Assembly: GCF_001556105.1 (NCBI RefSeq) | Contig: NZ_LSIF01000084.1 | Span: 1 to 13,424 of the forward strand | Direction: 5' to 3' | Origin: Pseudoxanthomonas mexicana | Lineage (GTDB): Bacteria; Pseudomonadota; Gammaproteobacteria; Xanthomonadales; Xanthomonadaceae | DNA length: 13,424 nucleotides | In this document: positions 7,313 to 13,424 of the stretch, piece by piece | Position numbering within the stretch: the stretch's first letter is position 1 | How the letters are laid out: every line of letters begins with the position of its first letter | Notes under the pieces: model-generated | What the model was told of the DNA's origin: nothing | Databases searched by the model: none | Seen by the model: the letters and a program-made list of their open reading frames with translations, nothing else | Position numbers and translations under genes: made by a program

Positions 7313-8556
7313 GCCGGTATCCACGACGGCGCCCGCAGATGGCCTTGGCCGTGCACCTGCACGGGCGCACCTGCGTCGACGCGCGCCGTGTCTTCCGGCA
7401 ACGTGATCCATACCGACGACTGCGAGAACGGCAGCAGGCGGAACGACGCCTGCGCATCTGCGACGCAGGCCTGCAGCCGGCCTTCACCATCGCAGCGCAG
7501 CGTGCCGTGGAACGCGGCATGCAGGCCGGCACGCGTGTCGCAGGCGGCGGCCACCGGCAGGCGGCGCACCGGTTCGGGTGCCATGGCCAGCCATGCACGC
7601 AGCAGCGGCTCGGCCAGGAAGCGGAACCCCACCGCCGTCGACAACGGATTGCCCGGCAACCCGACGAACATCGCACCTTCGCGCAGGCGCGCCGCCAGCA
7701 CCGGTTTGCCGGGCCGCATCGCCACGCCATGGAACAGCCGTTCGGCGCCACGCGCAGCGAGCGCATCGGGCACGAAGTCGTAGCAGCCCTTCGACACCGC
7801 ACCCGTGCTGAGCACCAGGTCGACGCCGCAGGACAGCGCCGCGTCGATGGCCGCCTGGAAGGCCGCCACATCGTCACCGACGTGCGAGACCTGGATCATC
7901 TCCGCGCCGGCGGCAGCGACCGTCGCCGTGAGGTACGGCGAGGTCGCATCGTGGATGCCGCCCGCTGGCAGTGGCGCGCCGGCCGCGACGATTTCACGAC
8001 CGGTCGCCAGCAGGGCCACGCGCGGACGCCGCGCCACATCGACGCGACCGATGCCGGTGCCCGCCAGCAGCATCAGCTGCGCCGTGTCGATGAAGGTCCC
8101 GGCATCCAGCACCCGCTGGCCAGGCAGCACGTCCTCGCCGCGACGCCGGATGTTCGCGCCGGGCAGCGCATCGGCCAGCAGGCGCACGCGCGGCGCATGG
8201 TCCTGCCCGTGCGATGGCAACCGGTCGATACGCTCCACCGGCACCACGGTGTCGGCGTGCGCGGGCAGCGGCGCACCGGTCATGATGTCCCACGCGAACG
8301 CGTCGTCATGCGGTGGCGGGTCGCCGGCGCCGATGCGCGCGGCGATCTCCCACTCGCTGCCGACCCGTGCGACCCGGCCTGCCGAGGCCAGTGCCACGCC
8401 ATCCATCGCCGCGTTGTCGAACGGCGGCAGCGCGAGCGTCGCCACGACATCGCCGGCGAGCACGCGACCGATCGCATCGGCCAGCGCGACCTGCTGCACG
8501 GCCAGACGACCCGCGCCGTCCGTCAGTCGTGCCACCGCCTCGTGGTAACCGATCAC
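7309..8556 (-). CDS. moeA: Molybdopterin molybdenumtransferase MoeA
   Basis: MoeA inserts molybdate into adenylylated molybdopterin in the cytoplasm. The 415-residue protein has the family landmarks in order: LPPFDNAAMDGVAL (43-56), MTGAPLPAHADTVVPVE (92-108), RRPRVALLATGREIV (176-190), STGAVSKGCYDF (250-261) and LPGNPLSTAV (300-309). The glycine-rich motif is STGAVSKG rather than the more usual TSGGVS.G, but the following aspartate (260) is kept. I chose the GTG start at 8556 because GGGAGG lies about 5 nt upstream and the protein then begins IGYHEAVARL, as MoeA proteins do; the frame extends to 8667 only through unlikely sequence crossing the promoter. It is divergent from hemN and overlaps mobA by 4 bp. 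Confidence 0.95.
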   Translation of the reverse strand: MIGYHEAVARLTDGAGRLAVQQVALADAIGRVLAGDVVATLALPPFDNAAMDGVALASAGRVARVGSEWEIAARIGAGDPPPHDDAFAWDIMTGAPLPAHADTVVPVERIDRLPSHGQDHAPRVRLLADALPGANIRRRGEDVLPGQRVLDAGTFIDTAQLMLLAGTGIGRVDVARRPRVALLATGREIVAAGAPLPAGGIHDATSPYLTATVAAAGAEMIQVSHVGDDVAAFQAAIDAALSCGVDLVLSTGAVSKGCYDFVPDALAARGAERLFHGVAMRPGKPVLAARLREGAMFVGLPGNPLSTAVGFRFLAEPLLRAWLAMAPEPVRRLPVAAACDTRAGLHAAFHGTLRCDGEGRLQACVADAQASFRLLPFSQSSVWITLPEDTARVDAGAPVQVHGQGHLRAPSWIPA

Positions 8557-8591
8557 TGCGCCTCCCTGTCCCCGGTGTCCGTGGCGGGACC

Positions 8592-8620
8592 AGCCTAGTG
8601 CGGGGCCCGGCGCTTGCCAA
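8592..8620 (-). promoter_or_regulatory. Sigma-70-like promoter of moeA-mobA
   Basis: On the minus strand TTGGCA (8620-8615) and TAGGCT (8597-8592) are separated by exactly 17 nt. The -35 matches TTGACA at five of six positions. Predicted transcription start is about 8585, giving a leader of about 29 nt that contains the GGGAGG ribosome binding site of moeA. This suggests constitutive cofactor synthesis, independent of the FNR-type box farther upstream. Confidence 0.6.
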
Positions 8621-8678
8621 TCCTGGCCATACGCAACGCTTCGCGACACTGAAGCCTGCGACCGCACGCCGCAGCCGG

Positions 8679-8692
8679 TTGACCCATGTCAA
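8679..8692 (+). promoter_or_regulatory. FNR/ANR-type operator upstream of hemN
   Basis: TTGACCCATGTCAA is a perfect inverted repeat, TTGAC-N4-GTCAA, in the format of FNR/ANR/DNR boxes (TTGAT-N4-ATCAA). Its centre lies 41.5 bp before the A of the hemN ATG, the classical distance from an FNR site to the transcription start for class II activation. The FNR-type regulator encoded immediately downstream of hemN has the E..SR recognition helix that reads this sequence. Confidence 0.8.
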
Positions 8693-8714
8693 GGACAGCG
8701 GCGCGCCACCTGCC

Positions 8715-8720
8715 TAGGCT
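8715..8720 (+). promoter_or_regulatory. -10 box of hemN promoter; transcript probably leaderless
   Basis: TAGGCT lies 6 nt before the hemN ATG at 8727. With the usual spacing, the start of transcription falls at or within a base or two of the ATG, agreeing with the -41.5 position of the FNR-type box. No Shine-Dalgarno is present in the GCCCCC stretch before the ATG. Confidence 0.6.
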
Positions 8721-8726
8721 GCCCCC

Positions 8727-10124
8727 ATGGCCAGCCTGTCCACCCTGTTCGATCCCGAGTTGCTGCGGCGCTACGACATGCCGGGGCCGCGCTATACCTC
8801 GTATCCGACGGCGCCGCAGTTTTCCCCGGACTTCGATGAAGCCGACCTGCGCGGGATGGCCGCGATCAGCAATGGCGATCCGATCCCGCGACCGCTGTCG
8901 CTCTACCTGCACATCCCGTTCTGTACCAGCCCGTGCTTCTACTGCGGCTGCAACCGCATCATCACCCGCGACACCGCGCGCGGCGCGTCCTACCTCACCC
9001 GCCTGTACCGCGAGGTGGCGATGAGCTCGGCGCTGTTCGACCGTGACCGCGACGTGGAACAGGTGCACTTCGGCGGCGGTACGCCCAACTTCCTGTCGCC
9101 GGCGCAGATCGCCGAAGCGATGGACGTGCTGCGCCGGCACTATTCGTTCGCACCGGCGTCGCGGCTGGATTGTTCGATCGAACTGGATCCGCGCTTCGTC
9201 ACCCCGGACGACATCGGCGAACTCGCCGCCGCCGGCTTCAATCGCGCCAGCCTGGGCGTGCAGGACTTCGATCCCGAGGTGCAGCGCGCGGTGAACCGCA
9301 TCCAGGGCGTCGAGCAGACGCTGGCGATCATCGACGCCTGCCGTACGCACGGCCTGCAGTCGGTCAACGTCGACCTGATCTACGGCCTGCCGAAACAGAC
9401 CCTGGCCGGCTTCTCGCGCACGCTCGACATCACGCTGGAGGCGCGGCCCGACCGGCTGGCGATCTATGGCTACGCCCACATGCCCACGCTGTTCCGTCCG
9501 CAGCAACGCATCAACGCCGACGAGCTGCCGGCGCCGGAAGACAAGCTGGGCCTGCTGCAATGCGCGATCGACAAACTGGGTGAAGCCGGCTACGTCTACA
9601 TCGGCATGGACCACTTCGCCATGCCCGGCGACAGCCTGGCGATTGCGCAACAACACGGCGGCCTGCATCGCAACTTCATGGGCTACACCACGCATGCAGA
9701 AAGCGATCTGGTCGGCCTGGGCGTCAGCGCGATCAGCCACATCGGGCCCAGCTTCAGCCAGAATCCGCGCGACCTCGGCAGCTGGGAACAGGCGATCGAC
9801 CAGGGCCACCTGCCCGTGTGGCGGGGCATGCGGCTGCAGGAGGACGACGTGATCCGCGCCGACGTCATCCAGCAACTGATGTGCCACGGCGCGCTGGACT
9901 ATCGCGACCTCGGCCGACGCCACGTGATCGACTTCACGAAGTACTTCGCCGATGCATTGCAGCGCCTGCGTCCATTGCAGGACGACGGCCTGGTGCGTCT
10001 GGCCGCCGATGGCCTGCAGGCCACCTCGCGGGGTCGCCTGCTGTTGCGTATCATCGCGATGTGCTTCGATCGCTACCTGCCCACCACCGCAGCCTCGACG
10101 CCTCGCTTCTCGCGCACCGTCTGA
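8727..10124 (+). CDS. hemN: Oxygen-independent coproporphyrinogen III oxidase (radical SAM)
   Basis: HemN converts coproporphyrinogen III to protoporphyrinogen IX without oxygen, using a [4Fe-4S] cluster and S-adenosylmethionine, so it is needed to make haem anaerobically. The 465-residue protein begins LFDPELLRRYDMPGPRYTSY, the typical HemN opening, and has the radical SAM motif C66-X3-C70-X2-C73 with the extra C75 (CTSPCFYCGC). HFGGGTPNFL (114-123) is the SAM-binding glycine motif. The length matches true HemN (about 457) rather than the shorter HemW-like proteins, which usually lack the N-terminal region. The gene lies beside nap, fnr and norB, as in denitrifiers and nitrate respirers where haem demand rises under low oxygen. 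The regulator gene follows 19 bp later. Expression is probably FNR-dependent. Confidence 0.96.
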   Translation: MASLSTLFDPELLRRYDMPGPRYTSYPTAPQFSPDFDEADLRGMAAISNGDPIPRPLSLYLHIPFCTSPCFYCGCNRIITRDTARGASYLTRLYREVAMSSALFDRDRDVEQVHFGGGTPNFLSPAQIAEAMDVLRRHYSFAPASRLDCSIELDPRFVTPDDIGELAAAGFNRASLGVQDFDPEVQRAVNRIQGVEQTLAIIDACRTHGLQSVNVDLIYGLPKQTLAGFSRTLDITLEARPDRLAIYGYAHMPTLFRPQQRINADELPAPEDKLGLLQCAIDKLGEAGYVYIGMDHFAMPGDSLAIAQQHGGLHRNFMGYTTHAESDLVGLGVSAISHIGPSFSQNPRDLGSWEQAIDQGHLPVWRGMRLQEDDVIRADVIQQLMCHGALDYRDLGRRHVIDFTKYFADALQRLRPLQDDGLVRLAADGLQATSRGRLLLRIIAMCFDRYLPTTAASTPRFSRTV

Positions 10125-10143
10125 CCCTCCCGGGAGTGTCCGC

Positions 10144-10899
10144 ATGACCTCGCCGCTGGTCTTTCCGCGCACCGACGCGAGCATCGTCGCCGACGACGGC
10201 GACTCGCTGACGTTCTGTTCCACCTGCGCGTTCTCGCAGGCCTGCCTGTCCGAGGGCATGGACAAGCGCGCGTTGATGGACCTGCACGTGCTGGTCGAAC
10301 ACGTCGGCCCGCTGCGCGCGGGCGAACACGTGTTCTGCGAAGGTGATCCGTTCGGCGCCATCGCCGCGGTGCGCGCCGGCACGGTGAAGACCTACCAGAT
10401 CGACCGCAACGGGCACGAACAGGTACTCGGCTTCCACCTGCCCGGCGAAGTGATCGGCCTCAACGCGATCCACGGCGACCGCTACCCGTGCAATGCCATC
10501 GCGCTGGACACGGTGATGCTGTGCCGGTTCTCGTTCCCCAAGATCGCACTGCTGGCCACGCGCCTGCCCAACCTGCAGCAGCACCTGTTCAAGCTGATGA
10601 GCCATGACATCGGCGTGGCGTCGCTGTTCGCGCGCGACAACACCGCCGACGAGCGCATGGCCGCGTTCCTGATCGGCCTGTCGCGGCGGCTGGCCGCGCG
10701 CGGCTTTTCGCCGCGCCGGTTCCAGCTGACGATGGCACGCACCGACATCGCCAACTATCTGCGCCAGGCGCCGGAAACCGTCAGCCGCGTGCTGCGCCGG
10801 TTCGAGAAGGACGGCCTGCTACACATCAAGCAGCGCGACGTCGAGATCCTCGACCTCCCCCGCCTGGAAGCCCTCGCGCTGACCGTGCTGCGGGAGTGA
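10144..10899 (+). CDS. fnr: FNR/ANR-type oxygen-sensing transcription regulator (CRP/FNR family)
   Basis: This is a 251-residue CRP/FNR-family regulator. The N-terminus carries C25-X2-C28-X5-C34 (FCSTCAFSQACL), and C116 lies in the effector domain (RYPCNAIAL); these are the four ligands of the oxygen-labile [4Fe-4S] cluster in FNR and ANR. Residues about 45-130 form the cyclic-nucleotide-like beta-roll (FCEGDPFGAIAAVRAGTVK), then the dimer helix, then the helix-turn-helix with PETVSRVLRRF, in which E211..S214-R215 is the FNR recognition pattern for TTGAT half-sites. It is therefore an oxygen sensor rather than a cysteine-free DNR/NnrR type. GGGAG lies 7 nt before the ATG. The 19-bp gap after hemN implies co-transcription, so the box upstream of hemN probably makes it self-regulated. 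Whether the species calls it fnr, anr or clp-like cannot be settled. Confidence 0.93.
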   Translation: MTSPLVFPRTDASIVADDGDSLTFCSTCAFSQACLSEGMDKRALMDLHVLVEHVGPLRAGEHVFCEGDPFGAIAAVRAGTVKTYQIDRNGHEQVLGFHLPGEVIGLNAIHGDRYPCNAIALDTVMLCRFSFPKIALLATRLPNLQQHLFKLMSHDIGVASLFARDNTADERMAAFLIGLSRRLAARGFSPRRFQLTMARTDIANYLRQAPETVSRVLRRFEKDGLLHIKQRDVEILDLPRLEALALTVLRE

Positions 10900-10912
10900 G
10901 CGTGGCGCCCCT

Positions 10913-11008
10913 TGTAGGAGCGACGTCAGTCGCGACCGCACGGCCCGACTGTCGACCTGCTCCACGAACACCGGAAATGCTCCGGTCGCGACTTACGTCG
11001 CTCCTACA
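10913..11008. repeat. REP-like inverted-repeat element between fnr and norB
   Basis: Two 26-bp arms (10913-10938 and 10983-11008) are inverted copies with a single mismatch, 44 bp apart. Each arm also contains its own small hairpin: GCGAC-GTCA-GTCGC on the left and GCGAC-TTAC-GTCGC on the right. The pattern, opening TGTAGGAGCGACGT, is of a kind I know as a frequent intergenic repeat in Xanthomonadaceae and Pseudomonas. It starts 13 bp after the fnr stop, so it may end or stabilise the hemN-fnr transcript. A third short stem, ACCGGA-AATGC-TCCGGT (10970-10986), overlaps the right arm. Confidence 0.85.
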
Positions 11009-11037
11009 GAAAGCGACATCGGCTATTCCCTCCCGGC

Positions 11038-11051
11038 TTGACCTGCGTCAT
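11038..11051 (+). promoter_or_regulatory. FNR/ANR-type operator and promoter upstream of norB
   Basis: TTGACCTGCGTCAT fits TTGAC-N4-GTCAA with one mismatch in the last base. A start site 41.5 bp downstream would be about 11086; GATGAT at 11074-11079 is then a reasonable -10 box (four of six). This leaves a leader of about 22 nt with GAGAG (11096-11100) before the norB ATG at 11108. The same half-site sequence TTGAC is used upstream of hemN, which suggests one regulator for both. Confidence 0.65.
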
Positions 11052-11107
11052 GGAGCCCTCCGGCCGGCGCGCCGATGATGCGGCCGTTCCTCCACGAGAG
11101 CCGCATC

Positions 11108-13381
11108 ATGAATTCGACACGCAAGTTGTGGGTGGGGTTGGCGGCCCTGCTCATTGCGTCGTTCGCCGTCCTGCTCTGGGTCGGCAGCGAAGTCCACCGC
11201 CAGGCGCCCCCCATGCCGGAGCAGGTCGTCGCCGACGACGGCACGGTGGTCTATACCCGCAAGGACATCGAAACCGGTCGTCAGGTCTGGCAGTCCATCG
11301 GTGGTCAGCAACTGGGCTCGATCTGGGGCCATGGCGGCTACGTCGCGCCCGACTGGGGCGCCGACTGGCTGCACCGCGAAGCCGTCGCCGTGCTGGACCT
11401 GTGGGCCAAGCGCGAGGCGGGCGTCGACCGCTACACGCAGCTGGACGAACCCACCCAGGCCGCCTACGCCAAGCGCGTGCAGCAGCTGCTGCGGCCGAAC
11501 ACCTATGACGAAGCGACCCGCACCGTGCGCGTCAGCAACGACCGCGCCCTCGCGATCGCGCAGGTGGCCTCGCACTACACCGCCTTGTTCAGCGACGACC
11601 CCGGCACCGTCGAGCTGCGCGAGGCCTATGCCATGCGCAACAACACCGTGCCCGATGCCGAGCATCGCCGCCAGCTGACCGCGTTCTACTGGTGGGCCGC
11701 GTGGTCGTCGGTGACCGAGCGGCCGGGCGCGGAGATCAGCTACACGGCGAACTGGCCGGCGGACGAGCTGGTCGGCAACACGCCGCCACCGAGCGCCTTC
11801 ATGTGGACGGTCTTCAGCGTGCTGTTCCTGATCCTCGGCGTCGCGCTGCTGGGGTGGCACTACGCGGTCAACCACGGCGACGAGATGGCACCGGTGCTGC
11901 CGAAGACCGATCCGCTCGCGAAGATCAGGATCACCCCGTCGATGCGCGCCACCGCGAAGTACTTCTGGGTGGTCATCGCGCTGTTCGTCGTGCAGATCCT
12001 GCTGGGTGCGATCACCGCGCACTACCAGGTGGAGGGCCAGGAGGCCTACGGCTTCGCGCTGGCCGACATCCTGCCGTACTCGCTGACGCGCACCTGGCAT
12101 ACGCAACTCGCGGTGCTGTGGATCGCGACCGCATGGCTGGGCATGGGCCTGTACATCGGCCCGGCGATCTCCGGACATGAGCCGAAGTTCCAGCGGCTGG
12201 GCGTCAATGTCCTGTGGGCCTGTCTGTTGATCATCGTGGTCGGCGCGTTCACCGGCCAGTGGTTCGCGGTGATGCAGAAGCTGGGGCTGGAGCACAACTT
12301 CTGGTTCGGCCACCAGGGCTGGGAATACGTCGACCTCGGCCGCTTCTGGCAGTGGTTCCTGTTCGTCGGCCTGACGTTGTGGCTGGTGCTGGTGGGCCGT
12401 GCGCTGTGGCCGGCGATCCGCCATGGCGGCGAGTCGCGCAGCATCGTCAGCCTGCTGTTCCTGTCCACCGTCGCCATCGGCCTGTTCTACGCGGCCGGCC
12501 TGATGTGGGGCGAACACACGCACCTGTCGATGGTCGAGTACTGGCGCTGGTGGGTCGTGCACCTGTGGGTGGAAGGCTTCTTCGAAGTCTTCGCGGTCGC
12601 CGTGATCGCCTTCCTGTTCACTCGCCTGGGCCTGCTGCAGACGAAGAGCGCCACGGTCGCCGTGCTGTTCGCGACCATCGTGTTCATGGCCGGCGGCGTG
12701 CTGGGCACGCTGCACCACCTGTACTTCACCGGCACGCCGACCGCGGTGATCGCCATCGGCGCGAGCTTCTCGGCGCTGGAAGTGGTGCCGCTGGCCTACG
12801 TGGGCTTCGAGGCGTACCACAGCTGGAAGATGGGCAAGGCCACGCCGTGGATGCAGCGTTACCGCTGGCCGATCATGTTCTTCATCGCGGTGGCGTTCTG
12901 GAACCTGGTGGGCGCGGGCCTGTTCGGTTTCCTGATCAATCCGCCGCTGCCGCTGTACTACATGCAGGGCCTGAACCTGACCCCGAACCACGGCCACACG
13001 GCGCTGTTCGGCGTGTACGGCATGCTCGGCATCGGCCTGATGCTGTTCTGCCTGCGCGGCCTGAAGCCGGACGTGGTGTGGAACGAGAAGCTGCTGAAGA
13101 CCGCGTTCTGGTCGCTCAACATCGGCCTGGGCGGCATGTCGCTGCTGACGCTGCTGCCGCTGGGCATCCTGCAGCTCAACGCGGCGCTGGAGCACGGTTA
13201 CTGGTTCGCGCGCTCGGCGGAGTTCATGCAACAGCCGATCGTGGACATGCTGGTGTGGATGCGCGTTCCGGCCGACACGCTCTTCAGCGTGGGCGCCCTG
13301 TCGCTGGTGTGGTTCGTGGTCAGCCTGTGGCTGGCCCCGCGCCGCGAGCCACTGCCCGTCGCGCAAGCGAACGAAGCCTGA
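11108..13381 (+). CDS. norB: Quinol-dependent nitric oxide reductase (qNOR)
   Basis: This 757-residue inner-membrane enzyme reduces two nitric oxide to nitrous oxide with electrons from quinol. The long N-terminal part (residues about 30-225, with GRQVWQSIGGQQLGSIWGHG) between the first helix and the core marks the single-subunit qNOR type (NorZ), which needs no NorC; no norC is present. The core carries the haem-copper oxidase ligands: H331 (TRTWHTQL) and H630 for haem b, H628 for haem b3 (TPNHGH), and H485, H536 and H537 for the non-haem iron. E489 (HLWVE) and E558 (SALEVV) sit at the spacing of the catalytic glutamates in cytochrome-c-type NOR. About 14 helices are expected. The ATG at 11108 was chosen because GAGAG lies 7 nt upstream; an in-frame ATG at 11075 falls inside the predicted -10 region. 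The accessory gene norD/norQ set is absent. Confidence 0.96.
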   Translation: MNSTRKLWVGLAALLIASFAVLLWVGSEVHRQAPPMPEQVVADDGTVVYTRKDIETGRQVWQSIGGQQLGSIWGHGGYVAPDWGADWLHREAVAVLDLWAKREAGVDRYTQLDEPTQAAYAKRVQQLLRPNTYDEATRTVRVSNDRALAIAQVASHYTALFSDDPGTVELREAYAMRNNTVPDAEHRRQLTAFYWWAAWSSVTERPGAEISYTANWPADELVGNTPPPSAFMWTVFSVLFLILGVALLGWHYAVNHGDEMAPVLPKTDPLAKIRITPSMRATAKYFWVVIALFVVQILLGAITAHYQVEGQEAYGFALADILPYSLTRTWHTQLAVLWIATAWLGMGLYIGPAISGHEPKFQRLGVNVLWACLLIIVVGAFTGQWFAVMQKLGLEHNFWFGHQGWEYVDLGRFWQWFLFVGLTLWLVLVGRALWPAIRHGGESRSIVSLLFLSTVAIGLFYAAGLMWGEHTHLSMVEYWRWWVVHLWVEGFFEVFAVAVIAFLFTRLGLLQTKSATVAVLFATIVFMAGGVLGTLHHLYFTGTPTAVIAIGASFSALEVVPLAYVGFEAYHSWKMGKATPWMQRYRWPIMFFIAVAFWNLVGAGLFGFLINPPLPLYYMQGLNLTPNHGHTALFGVYGMLGIGLMLFCLRGLKPDVVWNEKLLKTAFWSLNIGLGGMSLLTLLPLGILQLNAALEHGYWFARSAEFMQQPIVDMLVWMRVPADTLFSVGALSLVWFVVSLWLAPRREPLPVAQANEA

Positions 13382-13424
13382 CCCTGGATCCGCCCTCTCC
13401 GGGTGGGGAGGGCGGATCCAGGGT
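13381..13424 (+). terminator. Long hairpin immediately after norB, probable terminator or repeat
   Basis: A perfect 17-bp inverted repeat (13381-13397 with 13408-13424) begins at the last base of the norB stop codon. It extends by two more pairs and a G-T wobble, leaving a GGGT loop. The window ends at the last base of the right arm, so any T-run cannot be seen. It may be an intrinsic terminator or a member of a dispersed intergenic hairpin family. Confidence 0.7.

Noticed and set aside
8679..8692. The palindromic FNR-type box as an activator of moeA as well
   Set aside because: A -41.5 placement toward moeA would put the start near 8644, where no -10 box is seen; a good separate promoter (TTGGCA-N17-TAGGCT) lies closer to moeA.
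8595..10382. A 595-codon open frame on the minus strand opposite hemN and the start of fnr
   Set aside because: It spans two well-supported genes on the other strand and shows no protein-like motifs.
11048..13366. A 770-codon open frame on the minus strand opposite norB
   Set aside because: It is low-complexity His/Arg/Gln/Ala sequence typical of antisense frames; the conserved qNOR ligands are on the plus strand.
1..13424. CRISPR arrays, tRNA or rRNA genes, insertion sequences, prophage or defence genes
   Set aside because: None were seen on reading both strands. The window is fully explained by metabolic and respiratory genes plus small intergenic repeats.

Overview
The window is a high-GC stretch of a gammaproteobacterial chromosome, most likely from the Xanthomonadaceae/Lysobacteraceae (Lysobacter, Luteimonas, Pseudoxanthomonas or similar). 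I infer this from codon use, from the type of putative porin, from an intergenic inverted repeat whose arms read GTAGGAGCGACGT.AGTCGCGAC, and from -10 boxes of the form TAGNCT. No genus can be fixed from the sequence alone. Apart from the left edge, the content is one respiratory theme: nitrate reduction, molybdenum cofactor supply, anaerobic haem synthesis, oxygen sensing and nitric oxide reduction.

Layout. Positions 1-242 hold the 3' end of an iron-sulfur L-serine dehydratase (sdaA), followed on the same strand by an outer-membrane porin (293-1606). A gene-free gap of about 400 bp (1607-2003) with a 7-bp tandem repeat separates the porin from a convergent minus-strand block. That block is a periplasmic nitrate reductase operon, napEFDABC (6663 down to 2004). 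It is tightly packed, with overlaps at napF/napD and napD/napA and Shine-Dalgarno sequences embedded in the preceding stop codons. About 100 bp upstream of napE, on the same strand, lie mobA and moeA, which overlap by 4 bp and complete the molybdenum cofactor that NapA needs.

A divergent promoter region (8557-8726) separates moeA from plus-strand hemN, which encodes the oxygen-independent coproporphyrinogen III oxidase. This region contains a perfect FNR/ANR-type box and a hemN promoter that appears to start transcription at or very near the ATG. hemN is followed after 19 bp by an FNR-type oxygen-sensing regulator (four cysteines, E..SR recognition helix). After a REP-like inverted repeat and a second FNR-type box comes a quinol-dependent nitric oxide reductase (norB/norZ, 11108-13381), ending in a large hairpin at the window edge.

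Working model: the FNR protein senses loss of oxygen and activates its own hemN-fnr operon and norB. HemN supplies haem for the c- and b-type haems of NapB, NapC and NorB. MoeA and MobA supply the Mo-bisMGD cofactor of NapA. NapC passes quinol electrons to NapAB, and NorB removes nitric oxide. No nitrite reductase or nitrous oxide reductase lies in the window. I found no convincing sign of a wholly new system; the points of most interest are regulatory architecture and repeats.
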